A stretch of 45,004 nucleotides of DNA from an uncultured Chitinophagaceae bacterium (GCA_903904335.1 CAIVCF010000119.1:1-45004); one strand, 5' to 3'. Positions 32,444 to 41,646 are shown, counted from the stretch's first letter. Program-made: numbers and translations. The notes: generated by a model not told the origin, from the sequence alone.

Positions 32444-33232
32444 TTATTTACCTGAATCTTTTTTGATAGATGATGATCCTGATGATTCAAAATTTTTGAT
32501 AGCAGCATCTCCTTTATAATGGATAGAGCTGGCGCCGCTTGCCTCTATCTTGCTGAATTCTTTGGTTACATTCACTTTGATACTGGATGCGCCTGATGCT
32601 TCAGCCGTACAGGTATTTGCAATCAGATCGTATGCTTTTAAATTACTGGCGCCGCTTGCATCAATATCCAATGAATTAGCAGAACCACTTAAATTAGCAG
32701 TTGACGCACCACTGATTTCTAGTTTCAATGTATTTGAACTTAAACTGGCATTTGTACTGCTTGCGCCTGTTAGATCGAATTTTAGATCATCTGCTTTAAT
32801 ATCTCCTTTTAAGTTACTGGCACCGCTAACCACTACTTTTAAAGCAGATGCAGTTATTTTATCAGTGATCCTAACCTGACTTGCACCTGATGCAACGATC
32901 TTTTCAATTTCTTTTACCGTAACATAAGCCTTGACTCTTGAATTATTTGAATTCCATTTGCCCCAGAAATCACTTTCCATATAAATCTTCAGTACACCAT
33001 TTTTTACTTCTGTTTTTACTTTGTTTTTGTCGCCGTTTTCAACGCTTATAGCTACAGCAGTTTCAGAACCTTGTGATAAGTACATGGTTATAGCGCTCGA
33101 TACTTCCACAGCCTTAAAAGCATCTACTTTTCTTATTTCGGCATTTGCATCGTACACTACACTTTTTGTGTTTTGTGCAAATGAAGTTGCAGCAAATGCT
33201 ACCACTAAAAGAGAAAGGAATATTTTTTTCAT
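32444..33232 (-). CDS. Secreted DUF2807 (putative auto-transporter adhesin head, GIN domain) protein
   Basis: The 262-residue protein has a signal peptide ending ATSFAQ and a DUF2807 domain. The family start is visible as VDAFKAVEVSSAITMYLSQG. From about residue 115 the sequence contains eight (S/T)GAS-like turns at a strict spacing of 19-20 residues. This predicts a regular beta-solenoid with one turn per repeat and a Ser-Gly-Ala-Ser ladder along one edge. The family is very common in Bacteroidota and lacks a proven function; it often sits with envelope stress or anti-sigma systems. Here it stands alone, downstream of a promoter-like TAACTTTA (33268-33275) and divergent from the thiamin riboswitch. 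Confidence 0.9.
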   Translation of the reverse strand: MKKIFLSLLVVAFAATSFAQNTKSVVYDANAEIRKVDAFKAVEVSSAITMYLSQGSETAVAISVENGDKNKVKTEVKNGVLKIYMESDFWGKWNSNNSRVKAYVTVKEIEKIVASGASQVRITDKITASALKVVVSGASNLKGDIKADDLKFDLTGASSTNASLSSNTLKLEISGASTANLSGSANSLDIDASGASNLKAYDLIANTCTAEASGASSIKVNVTKEFSKIEASGASSIHYKGDAAIKNFESSGSSSIKKDSGK

Positions 33233-33316
33233 GACATTTATTTTCAGTTGAAACGACAGAATGGGAATAAAGTTACAAGGCTGATAAAAAAATCTTCGTT
33301 ATTTTTGTTTCGAAAT

Positions 33317-33397
33317 TTTCCTCGGGGTGCTTTCTGTAAGGAAGGCTGAGAACAAACCCGTAGAACCTGAACAGGGTAATTCCTGCGAAGGGAAGGC
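33317..33397 (+). ncRNA. TPP (thiamin pyrophosphate) riboswitch
   Basis: The leader carries the classic THI-box elements in order: CGGGGTGC (33323-33330), GGCTGAGA (33344-33351), ACCCG (33356-33360), GAACCTGA (33363-33370), GGGTAAT (33374-33380) and GCGAAGGGAA (33385-33394). TTCC at 33318-33321 can pair with GGAA at 33391-33394 to close the P1 stem. TPP binding to such aptamers lowers expression of thiamin synthesis or uptake genes. The coding start of the TonB receptor is 76 bases downstream. The sequence CCCTGTTC (33433-33440) is perfectly complementary to aptamer bases GAACAGGG (33369-33376) and could form the alternative state. Confidence 0.95.
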
Positions 33398-33473
33398 GTA
33401 CACTTTCTTCTGTACAATCTCCGTTAGCGTTCCCCTGTTCCCACAAAATTATTGAACCGTAAAACTGAAAGAA

Positions 33474-35840
33474 ATGAAAAATTTTTTGGGAACGATGGCA
33501 TTTGCATTCATTAACTTAATGGCAATTGCCCAAACACAAAAACTGTCCGTTACCGGAAAAGTAACAGATGCTCAAACACAAACTGCATTGGCCAATGCAA
33601 CCGTAAAATTAAATGGCAGAACCATTGTAGCAGATGAAAATGGCTCATTCACTTTTACAAGATTGGTCAAAGGATTTTATGAATTAAAAGTAAGTGAAAT
33701 TGGTTACGCTGATCAAGTACAGAAAATCAATCTCACCCAAAATGCAGTGACTGTAAATGTTCAAATGAAATCAGTGCAGTTGTTCTTACAACCGCTCGAA
33801 GTAAAAGCCCTGCGAGCCAATGCTGCTGCACCTTTTGCAAAAACGAATATGAATAAAGATGAAATTGCAAAAAATAATTTGGGGCAAGACCTTCCATTTA
33901 TTTTGAATCAAACACCATCGGTTTATGTTAGTTCTGATGCAGGCACAGGCGTTGGTTATACTTATATGCATATCCGCGGAACAGATGCAACACGCATCAA
34001 TGTTACACTGAACGGCATTCCTTATAACGATGCAGAAAGTCAGGGTACTTATTTTGTTGACCTTCCTGATTTTTCTTCTTCGGTTAATTCCATTCAAATT
34101 CAAAGAGGTGTTGGTACTTCATCCAATGGCACAGGTGCATTTGGTGCCACCATCAATCTATCAACAAATGAATTCAATGAAAAACCTTATGCTGAGTTAA
34201 ATAATACTTATGGTTCTTTCAATACATGGAAGAATACAATTAAAGTAGGAAGCGGCTTGCTGAACAGTCATTTCACCATTGATGCAAGAGTCAGTAACAT
34301 CACCAGCGATGGTTATATCGATCGCGCAACAAGCAGCTTACAGTCATTTGCATTTTCTGCTGCATACATCAATAAAAGCTCCTCTTTGCGTTTTAATATT
34401 TTCTCCGGGAAAGAAAAAACGTATCAGGCATGGTATGGCGTACCTGATTATTTGTTAGCTACGGACAGGACTTATAATCCTGCAGGTACTGAAAAACCCG
34501 GAACACCTTATAGTGATGAAACAGATAATTACAAACAAGATCATTACCAGTTATTTTTCAATCATTCATTCAATAAAAACTGGAGTTTTAATGCTGCTGC
34601 TTTTATAACATACGGCAGAGGTTATTATCAGGAATATAAAGCTGATCAATTGTTTACTGATTATGGATTACCTGCTGTTGGAAACGATACAACCGATCTC
34701 ATTCGTCAACGCTGGTTAAGTAATTATTTTTACGGAACAATTGCATCCTTGCAGTACAAACATAAAAATGATGAAGTGACCATTGGCGGCGGATGGACAA
34801 AATATGATGGCAAACATTTTGGAGATGTGGTATGGACACAGAAAAATGCGAATATCGATAATTACGAATATTATAATTATTCGGCATTCAAAACCGATGG
34901 AAACATTTATGCAAAGTGGCAGCATAAATTAGATTTCCATTTTCAAACTTATGCTGATCTGCAATACCGCCATGTGTATCACAGCATGACAGGCTTCGAA
35001 GGCAATGCAAATCTGGATATTGCAAGAACATTCGATTTTATAAACCCAAAGGCCGGCATCACTTATTACAATAACGGACTGCAATTATTTTTAAGTTATG
35101 CATTGGGACAAAAAGAACCGAACAGAGATGATTTTCAGGCAAGTCCTTTGCAACAACCATCAGCAGAGAAAATGCATGATTTGGAATTAGGCATAGAAAA
35201 GAAAAACAGCAATTATCATTTAGGAGCGACAGTTTATTATATGTTGTACAAAGATCAATTGGTATTGACAGGGAAAATAAATGATGTAGGTTCTTACACT
35301 CGTATCAACGTTCCCAACAGCTATCGTTTGGGCATTGAACTACAGGGTGGATATATTTTTTCAAAATGGCTGAATGCCAATGCCAATCTTAGCTTGAGCA
35401 ATAACAAAATAAAAGATTTTACAGAATATATAGACAATTGGGATACCGGAAATCAGGATGCTGTTGTTCATCACAACACCGATATTTCTTTTTCACCATC
35501 CATTATAGGCGGCGCAACCATTAATATTTTACCGGTTAAAAATCTGGAATTGAGTTTGCTAAGTAAATATGTGGGCAAACAATATTTAGACAATGCACAA
35601 AATGAAAGCCGCATACTCAATGCATTCTATACACAGGATGTAAGATGCAGTTACACAATTAGAAATAAAATCTTCAAAGAGATAGATCTCATTGCACAAA
35701 TAAATAATGTTTTCAACAAAAAATACGAACCCAATGGCTGGACCTATGCTTATATTTCTAACAGTACATTAACCACAGAAAACGGGTATTATCCAATGGC
35801 CGGTACCAATGTTTTATTTGGCTTGAATATTAAGTTGTAA
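33474..35840 (+). CDS. TonB-dependent outer membrane receptor, probable thiamin transporter
   Basis: The 788-residue receptor has a signal peptide (about 1-19) and a carboxypeptidase-regulatory-like beta-sandwich (about 24-98, VTGKVTDAQTQTALANATVKLNG). The plug domain (about 115-230) has YMHIRGTDATRINVTLNGIPYNDAESQG and IQIQRGVGTSSNGTGAFGATINL. The 22-strand barrel ends in the aromatic strand NVLFGLNIKL. It moves a substrate across the outer membrane using TonB energy. The TPP riboswitch in its leader indicates thiamin or a thiamin derivative as substrate, in line with predicted thiamin receptors of Bacteroidota. It is followed by a strong terminator, so the usual inner-membrane transporter and kinase genes are not in this operon. 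There is no SusD partner. Confidence 0.93.
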   Translation: MKNFLGTMAFAFINLMAIAQTQKLSVTGKVTDAQTQTALANATVKLNGRTIVADENGSFTFTRLVKGFYELKVSEIGYADQVQKINLTQNAVTVNVQMKSVQLFLQPLEVKALRANAAAPFAKTNMNKDEIAKNNLGQDLPFILNQTPSVYVSSDAGTGVGYTYMHIRGTDATRINVTLNGIPYNDAESQGTYFVDLPDFSSSVNSIQIQRGVGTSSNGTGAFGATINLSTNEFNEKPYAELNNTYGSFNTWKNTIKVGSGLLNSHFTIDARVSNITSDGYIDRATSSLQSFAFSAAYINKSSSLRFNIFSGKEKTYQAWYGVPDYLLATDRTYNPAGTEKPGTPYSDETDNYKQDHYQLFFNHSFNKNWSFNAAAFITYGRGYYQEYKADQLFTDYGLPAVGNDTTDLIRQRWLSNYFYGTIASLQYKHKNDEVTIGGGWTKYDGKHFGDVVWTQKNANIDNYEYYNYSAFKTDGNIYAKWQHKLDFHFQTYADLQYRHVYHSMTGFEGNANLDIARTFDFINPKAGITYYNNGLQLFLSYALGQKEPNRDDFQASPLQQPSAEKMHDLELGIEKKNSNYHLGATVYYMLYKDQLVLTGKINDVGSYTRINVPNSYRLGIELQGGYIFSKWLNANANLSLSNNKIKDFTEYIDNWDTGNQDAVVHHNTDISFSPSIIGGATINILPVKNLELSLLSKYVGKQYLDNAQNESRILNAFYTQDVRCSYTIRNKIFKEIDLIAQINNVFNKKYEPNGWTYAYISNSTLTTENGYYPMAGTNVLFGLNIKL

Positions 35841-36161
35841 AAAATAAAGCAAATCCCCCTATGCGTCAATTATTGAAAAATAGTTGGCGCATTTTTTTGT
35901 TATAACTGTTGCCTTCGACTTTTTTCAGCTAAAGAGTTGCTCACTTGTAATTTGTGTATTCCCTCATCAAGATAAAAATGTAAAATCCGATTTTTTCAAA
36001 ATACAATAAAAAAGTAGTTGACGCCATTTAGAAATTCCAATCATATTTAACCGTCTTAAACACATGTTTCACCGCTCATAATAATTCAAAAAATATAATT
36101 AAATAATATCACTCCCATACTTATCTTTAAAGCTATTACTTAAAATAACCGAACTACTATT
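35841..36161 (+). other. Intergenic region between TonB receptor and metalloprotease
   Basis: The 321-base gap holds the receptor terminator at 35861-35898. A weak relative of the dispersed motif lies at about 35930-35952 (minus, ACAAGTGAGCAAC). A promoter-like TATCTTTA (36122-36129) lies 33 bases before the metalloprotease start. The rest is AT-rich, and I see no gene or structured RNA in it. Confidence 0.5.
35861..35898 (+). terminator. Rho-independent terminator after the TonB receptor
   Basis: ATGCGTCAA (35861-35869) pairs with TTGGCGCAT (35884-35892), one G-T pair, followed by a run of seven T. It makes the thiamin receptor a single-gene unit. Confidence 0.9.
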
Positions 36162-38720
36162 ATGAAAAAATTTTTAATTGCAACATTTTTGTTGGCGGGC
36201 ATCACTTCGATAGCACAACAAAAAGACAGCATACCCACAACACCGGCAAGACCCGCAAACGGAATGCCCAATATGAACGCATTTCCAGGTTTAGGTGCAA
36301 GACCGAGCAGCCCGAAACCTTTCAAAGAAGTTATCACAGATAAAGCTGTTACAAAAAAAGGTTTGTTCATCGTTCATAAAGTAGAAGACAAATATTATTT
36401 CGAAATAAAAGATTCTTTATTAGGCCGAGAGATCTTAGCAGTTACCCGTTTTGTAAAAGTGCCGGCAGGAGCAGGTTATGGCGGAGAGATCGCCAATCAG
36501 GAAACGTTGGCTTTTGAAAAAGGTATCGGCAATACCCTTTTCTTAAGGGTCATTACTTTGATCAATACTGCAGATTCAACCAACGATATTTATAAAGCTG
36601 TCACCAATTCTAATGTAAATACGATACTACAAGCATTCCCAATTGCAGCATTCAGTAAGGACAGCAGCGGGTATGTGATCGATGTTACAGATTTTTTTAA
36701 AGGAGATATTCAGCCTGTAAGTATAAATCCCATGATAAAAAGGTTTTATAGTTTACAAGCTCTGGCGCCCGACCGTTCCTTTATTCAAAAAATCTCAACT
36801 TTTCCTATCAATACAGAAATAAGGACCATCAAAACATATTCTTCTGCAAATGCAAGTATGTTTGGAATACCTGCAGCACCATCACCTTTTCCTGCAGCAT
36901 CTTTACCTGCAGCAGCAGAATCAGGGGCGGTTACACTGGAGTTAAATACATCCTTGTTATTACTGCCTGCAAAACCAATGACCTACAGAATTGCTGATAA
37001 GAGAGTTGGATTTTTTACAGATGATTATGTAAAATATAGTGATGAACAGCAACAGGTAGAGAAAAAAGAATTTGCCATACGTTGGCGTTTAGAGCCCAAG
37101 GATGAAGAGTATGAAAAATGGGTAAATGGCCAATTGGTAGAACCTAAGAAGCCTATTATTTATTATATAGATCCTGCCACCCCCAAAAAATGGCGCAAGT
37201 ATTTAATATTGGGTGTGAATGATTGGCAAAAGGCTTTTGAAAAAGCAGGTTTCAAAAATGCGATCATGGCAAAAGAATGGCCTGAGAATGATTCGACCAT
37301 GAGTCTGGAAGATGCACGTTATTCAGTCATCAGATATTTTGCTTCTGCAATTGAAAACGCTTATGGTCCTAATGTAAATGATCCCCGCAGCGGCGAGATC
37401 CTCGAAAGTCATATCGGTTGGTATCATAATGTAATGAAGCTGGTGCATGATTGGTATATGATACAAACGGCAGCAGTAGATCCGCGTGCAAGGAGCATGA
37501 AGTTCAGTGATGAATTAATGGGCGATCTGATTCGTTTTGTATCATCACATGAAGTGGGACATACTTTAGGCTTAGCCCATAACATGGGGAGCAGCAGCAA
37601 AACTCCTGTTGAAAAATTACGCGATAAAGCTTGGGTAGAAGCCAATGGTCACACTGCTTCGATCATGGATTATGCACGTTTTAATTATGTAGCACAACCG
37701 GAAGATAACATCGCTAAAGAAGGATTATATCCACGCATCGGCGATTATGATTTGTGGGCTATCAAATGGGGATATGGTTTTATACCAGGTAAAACTGATG
37801 AAGATCAAAAAAAAGCAAGCAGCAAAATGATCATTGATGCTTATAAAGCAAATCCCCGTACATGGTTTGGAACTTATGAAAGCGGTAATCCTGCCGATCC
37901 AAGAGCACAGAGTGAAGACTTGAGTGATGATGCAGTAAAAGCAAGTGAATATGGGATTAAAAACTTGCAGCGCATTTTACCTAAACTCCCTGAGTGGACT
38001 TATGAAGAAGCTGATCTGAATGAAAATATTGCTCATATGTATACCCAACTGATATCTCAGTTTCGATTGTATATGGGGCATGTTACAAAAAATGTAGGCG
38101 GTATCTATGAAACTTTTAAAAGCAGTGAAGAGAAAGCACCCGTTTATGAAATAGTACCAAAGTCTTATCAAAAACAGGCAGTTCAATTTTTAAATAAGCA
38201 ATTGTTTGAAACGCCAAAATGGTTAATTGCGAAAGATATGTGGAATAAATTCAATAATCCGATTGCCCTTGATCCTGTAGCTTCTGTACAGGAACGTGGT
38301 TTAGCAGATTTGATCAGTACCAGCAGATTGAACCGTATGCAAATTTGCCTGGAACGCTTTGGTGCAGATAAAGCTTATAATGCAATGGAATTGTTGAATG
38401 ATGTACAGAACGATTTGTTCAGTGAATTAAGCAGTAATAAACCGATTGATGAGTATCGCAGAATTTTACAAAAAAGTTATACAGAAAAATTAATTGCAAT
38501 CATTAATCCGGCATCTTCTTCAGCAACTTTTTCTATTCCTGGCTTTTCATTCGGACCATTTGTGGATCTGAAACGCAGTGATGTACCTGCCATTGTAAGG
38601 GCACAGTTGGTAGAGTTACGCAGTAAGATTGCTGCTTCAGCTAATTCAGATAAAATGAGCAAAGTGCATTTACTGGATCTGAGTCAGAAAATCAAAAATG
38701 CTTTGGATCCAAAGAATTAA
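36162..38720 (+). CDS. Secreted zinc metalloprotease (DUF5117/DUF5118/DUF4953 family)
   Basis: The 852-residue protein has a signal peptide (MKKFLIATFLLAGITSIAQ). A DUF5118-like start (about 45-95, PFKEVITDKAVTKKGLFIVHKVEDKYYFEI) and the DUF5117 beta domain (about 100-310) follow. The metzincin-like catalytic domain has the full zinc site HEVGHTLGLAH (H463, E464, H467, H473). A Met-turn candidate, SIMDYARF (M502), lies about 30 residues on, as expected for metzincins. The C-terminal part (about 560-852) is the family DUF4953 region. It has no type IX sorting domain. These proteases are numerous in Chitinophagaceae and are thought to act in the periplasm or at the surface. Substrates are unknown. 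A terminator follows. Confidence 0.92.
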   Translation: MKKFLIATFLLAGITSIAQQKDSIPTTPARPANGMPNMNAFPGLGARPSSPKPFKEVITDKAVTKKGLFIVHKVEDKYYFEIKDSLLGREILAVTRFVKVPAGAGYGGEIANQETLAFEKGIGNTLFLRVITLINTADSTNDIYKAVTNSNVNTILQAFPIAAFSKDSSGYVIDVTDFFKGDIQPVSINPMIKRFYSLQALAPDRSFIQKISTFPINTEIRTIKTYSSANASMFGIPAAPSPFPAASLPAAAESGAVTLELNTSLLLLPAKPMTYRIADKRVGFFTDDYVKYSDEQQQVEKKEFAIRWRLEPKDEEYEKWVNGQLVEPKKPIIYYIDPATPKKWRKYLILGVNDWQKAFEKAGFKNAIMAKEWPENDSTMSLEDARYSVIRYFASAIENAYGPNVNDPRSGEILESHIGWYHNVMKLVHDWYMIQTAAVDPRARSMKFSDELMGDLIRFVSSHEVGHTLGLAHNMGSSSKTPVEKLRDKAWVEANGHTASIMDYARFNYVAQPEDNIAKEGLYPRIGDYDLWAIKWGYGFIPGKTDEDQKKASSKMIIDAYKANPRTWFGTYESGNPADPRAQSEDLSDDAVKASEYGIKNLQRILPKLPEWTYEEADLNENIAHMYTQLISQFRLYMGHVTKNVGGIYETFKSSEEKAPVYEIVPKSYQKQAVQFLNKQLFETPKWLIAKDMWNKFNNPIALDPVASVQERGLADLISTSRLNRMQICLERFGADKAYNAMELLNDVQNDLFSELSSNKPIDEYRRILQKSYTEKLIAIINPASSSATFSIPGFSFGPFVDLKRSDVPAIVRAQLVELRSKIAASANSDKMSKVHLLDLSQKIKNALDPKN

Positions 38721-38740
38721 TACAATCTTTTAAAATAATA

Positions 38741-38777
38741 AAAAAAGTGCGGTGAATAAAAATCATCGCACTTTTTT
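38741..38777 (+). terminator. Rho-independent terminator after the metalloprotease
   Basis: AAAAAAGTGCG (38741-38751) pairs with CGCACTTTTTT (38767-38777), 11 perfect pairs with A and T ends, so it can act in both directions. Confidence 0.88.
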
Positions 38778-38831
38778 ATTTGCTTGAAATGCAATTTCAA
38801 AAAATACAAATAACAACTGAATTGAGTTATT

Positions 38832-38858
38832 AAGCACAAGAGTGTGACACAACGAAAG
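38832..38858 (+). repeat. Dispersed intergenic motif, copy B
   Basis: AAGCACAAGAGTGTGAC, followed by ACAACGAAAG, aligns with the minus-strand copy at 21603-21629 (about 20 of 24 positions) and with the first half of the copy at 990-1006 (about 16 of 18). It is non-coding, between a terminator and the SRPBCC gene. Confidence 0.5.
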
Positions 38859-38985
38859 CAACATTTTTATTATTCAGTTTGAAAAATAGAAAATCACAGT
38901 CTTGCCATTGAATATTTACTTCATTTTTTTAGTAAAACAATACTTAATTTTATTTTACTAACTTGGTAGCATTAATCTGCTTTTT

Positions 38986-39390
38986 ATGGCAACCATTTAT
39001 CACCGCATCGATATCCATTCCAACAAAGCCACTATTTACCAGGCCATCACTACACAAGAAGGTTTATCACGTTGGTGGATACCCGATTGTATTGCAAAAG
39101 CAGAATTGGGTTTTGTGAATGAATTTGTGGTGAATCCAAAACTTACAAATAAAATGAAGATCATTGATCTTGTTCCGAACGAACGTTTGGAATGGGAATG
39201 TTTGGAAAGCCATGCCGAATGGGTAGGAACAAAAATATTATTTGAAATAGATGAAACGGATGGTATACTCTATTTAGATTTTAAACATAGCGGATGGAAA
39301 AAGCAAACAAGGTTTTGCGGTTATTGCAATTTTCATTGGGGCAAGCATTTACTGATGCTTAAAAATCTATGCGAAACAGGTAAAGTATAA
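38986..39390 (+). CDS. SRPBCC (AHSA1-like/START) domain protein
   Basis: The 134-residue cytoplasmic protein has the helix-grip fold used to bind hydrophobic ligands. Typical segments are IDIHSNKATIYQAITTQEGLSRWW at the N-terminus, NKMKIIDLVPNERLEWEC in the middle, and GYCNFHWGKHLLMLKNLCETG in the long C-terminal helix. It belongs to the AHSA1/YndB-like group, whose ligands and roles are mostly unknown. It is monocistronic. A promoter-like TAACTTGG lies about 25 bases upstream. It converges on the rhodanese gene 57 bases away. Confidence 0.9.
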   Translation: MATIYHRIDIHSNKATIYQAITTQEGLSRWWIPDCIAKAELGFVNEFVVNPKLTNKMKIIDLVPNERLEWECLESHAEWVGTKILFEIDETDGILYLDFKHSGWKKQTRFCGYCNFHWGKHLLMLKNLCETGKV

Positions 39391-39447
39391 AATAAAAATA
39401 CCTGCTGATAATGAATAACAGCAAGCATTTCAAGATATCGTTATTTC

Positions 39448-39756
39448 TTATTTTACAAATTTCGCCTGCCAATCCAACATACCTCCCACTACATTTGAAA
39501 CATTTGTAAATCCCATTTGTTCCAATATCATACAAGCTTGTCCGCTACGATTTCCGCTTCTGCAATAGATCAACACTTCTTTATCACGCAGGCCTTCAAT
39601 ATCTTCGATCTGCATGGTTTGCACTTTACCCAATGGCAATAAAATTCCACCGATATTAAAATCGGCATTTTCATGTGGTTCACGAACATCCAATAAGTTT
39701 AATTGTTCTCCTGCATCTAATCTTGCTTTAACTTCTTCTACTGTAATTGTTTTCAT
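39448..39756 (-). CDS. Single-domain rhodanese-like sulfurtransferase
   Basis: The 102-residue protein is one rhodanese domain with the family start LDVREPHENADF and active-site loop YCRSGNRSG carrying the catalytic Cys65, which accepts a persulfide sulfur. It has no signal peptide, so it acts in the cytoplasm. It resembles GlpE/PspE-type single-domain enzymes that move sulfur from thiosulfate or low-molecular-weight persulfides to thiols. It starts 12 bases after the PASTA gene and is thus the third gene of the ddl-PASTA-rhodanese operon. Confidence 0.94.
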   Translation of the reverse strand: MKTITVEEVKARLDAGEQLNLLDVREPHENADFNIGGILLPLGKVQTMQIEDIEGLRDKEVLIYCRSGNRSGQACMILEQMGFTNVSNVVGGMLDWQAKFVK

Positions 39757-39768
39757 TCAGTGATTTAT

Positions 39769-40578
39769 TTAATGTGATATAATTGAATCCTTGACCGGTG
39801 CAGTTGTACTTATGTACACATCGATCAATTGACCCGCCCTGAGTTTATTAATAATTTTTTGCCCGGGTTCAGGCTCAGTTGATACTTCGGGATTTTGCCG
39901 AACAATAAAAGCATTGGATGTATCTTTTATCGATTCAACAGGAATGACTGATCCGATATTTAATCCCAATGTTGCAAGCTGGTTTCTTGCCTGAGATAAT
40001 GTTAGTCCGATCAGATCGGGAACAAATAATTCGCTGCTGCCTTCACCCGTTCCCAAAACTAAATTAATACTACTGCCCAATGGAATTTTTGTACCTTCTT
40101 TGATCACTTCATCGTTATACCGTTGTTCTAACACTGCGTTACGAGCAATATCGGGACGATAATAGGTATCGCCCATTTTTAATCCGAGACTTGTTAAATA
40201 CATTTCAGCACTTCGGCTTGAAAAGCCCACCAGATTGGGCATTGCAACTAATGGCGGAACTGCACGATTGATAGTGAGATAAATGGTACGACCGCTTTTT
40301 ACCAATGCATCAGCTTCAGGAGATTGTTTCACTACACTTAATGCGCCAACTGTATTCTCATATACTGAATCGGCAATTTCAACAGCAAATCCTTTCGCAG
40401 CTAAATTGATTCTCGCAGCATCAATATTTTGAGAAATGACGGAAGGAACTTTTTCGTATTGATTATGTCCGGTTATCCAATCTAACAGAAAGAAAAAAGA
40501 AACGATCAGCACGATTAAGATAACAATGCCTGCAAGGATATTTGCCCAAAGCGGTTTTGCTGTAATGAATTTAAACAC
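39769..40578 (-). CDS. Membrane-anchored PASTA-domain protein
   Basis: The 269-residue protein has a short cytoplasmic N-terminus, one membrane helix (about 12-34, LAGIVILIVLIVSFFFLLDWI) and three PASTA domains outside the membrane (about 42-108, 110-184 and 186-262). Each starts with a VPS/MPN/VPD-type strand and has the (S/L)...A...L...G helix. PASTA domains bind peptidoglycan fragments or beta-lactams in Ser/Thr kinases and PBPs of Gram-positives. Here there is no kinase or transpeptidase part. Its position after ddl, with a 69-base gap, points to cell-wall work. The role of such stand-alone proteins in Bacteroidota is not known. Confidence 0.92.
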   Translation of the reverse strand: MFKFITAKPLWANILAGIVILIVLIVSFFFLLDWITGHNQYEKVPSVISQNIDAARINLAAKGFAVEIADSVYENTVGALSVVKQSPEADALVKSGRTIYLTINRAVPPLVAMPNLVGFSSRSAEMYLTSLGLKMGDTYYRPDIARNAVLEQRYNDEVIKEGTKIPLGSSINLVLGTGEGSSELFVPDLIGLTLSQARNQLATLGLNIGSVIPVESIKDTSNAFIVRQNPEVSTEPEPGQKIINKLRAGQLIDVYISTTAPVKDSIISH

Positions 40579-40647
40579 TTGCTGAATTTTAGTTGATCTG
40601 ATTGCAAAATTGAATATAAAGCAATTCTGAAAAATAATTTTTATTTT

Positions 40648-41628
40648 TTATGCTAAAGCCTCTTCAATCACTGCGGTATAAAATTCTTTTAATGTCCAGC
40701 CTTTCACCTTTACCTGCTGTGGTATTACACTTGCTGCACTTTGCCCGGGTACCGTGTTTACTTCCAGCATATACGGTTCATTTTTTTGTTCATTGTAAAT
40801 AAAATCGATACGAACAACACCTCTGCAATTTAAAATTTCATATACTTTTAATGCAGCAGCTCTTAATTTTTCGGCAACGCTTTCATCAATTTTCGCTGGA
40901 GTGATCTCTTCACTTTTGCCCTGATATTTTGCTTCAAAATCAAAGAACTCATTATGTGTTGTAACTTCGGTGATGGGCAAAACAATGATCTCGCCTTTTG
41001 TTTTAAAAACACCAATAGTAAACTCTCTACCGCTGATGAATTCTTCGATCAATATCTGATCATCTTCTTTAAAAGCCTTATCCAATGCAGCTTGCAGCTC
41101 ATCTGATTTATTTACTTTACTCATACCGATACTGCTTCCGCCATTATTCGGCTTTACAAATACAGGTAATTGTAATTGAGATAAAATTTGCGCTGCTGAT
41201 ATTGGTGTATGTTTAAAAAGGTGCAAACTTTTGGCAACATTGATTCCGCCAAATGAAGCCACCGCAACAGTATATCTTTTATTGAATGTGAGTGCAGAGG
41301 TTGCAGCATCGCAACTGGTGTATGGCAAATGCAGCATATCGAAATAGCCTTGTAATTTTCCGTCTTCTCCGGGTGTGCCATGAATACACAGCAATACTGC
41401 ATCGAATCTTATTTGTTGTCCGTTTGCGGTAATAGAAAAATCATCGCGATTTACTTTTGAATGCGATCCATTTTCCGCTTCATACCACCAGCCTTGGGGA
41501 TTGATATCAATCTTATATACATCAAATTTATCTTTGTCAACATTATTACCAACTGTGATGGCACTTTTATAACTGATCTCAGCTTCACCACTTAAACCGC
41601 CGGTAACCAAAGCAATTTTTTTCTTCAT
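40648..41628 (-). CDS. ddl: D-alanine--D-alanine ligase
   Basis: The 326-residue ATP-grasp enzyme joins two D-alanines for the peptidoglycan stem peptide in the cytoplasm. The N-terminal domain has VTGGLSGEAEISYKSA, with the Glu that orients the first D-Ala, and CIHGTPGEDGKLQGYFD. The central domain has VKPNNGGSSIGMSKV, and the C-terminal part has VVRIDFIYNE, followed by LEVNTVPGQS, the Mg2+ and D-Ala site. It heads the operon with the PASTA and rhodanese genes and has its own -7 element 18 bases upstream. Confidence 0.97.
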   Translation of the reverse strand: MKKKIALVTGGLSGEAEISYKSAITVGNNVDKDKFDVYKIDINPQGWWYEAENGSHSKVNRDDFSITANGQQIRFDAVLLCIHGTPGEDGKLQGYFDMLHLPYTSCDAATSALTFNKRYTVAVASFGGINVAKSLHLFKHTPISAAQILSQLQLPVFVKPNNGGSSIGMSKVNKSDELQAALDKAFKEDDQILIEEFISGREFTIGVFKTKGEIIVLPITEVTTHNEFFDFEAKYQGKSEEITPAKIDESVAEKLRAAALKVYEILNCRGVVRIDFIYNEQKNEPYMLEVNTVPGQSAASVIPQQVKVKGWTLKEFYTAVIEEALA

Positions 41629-41646
41629 GCAATTTTTTTAAGAATT

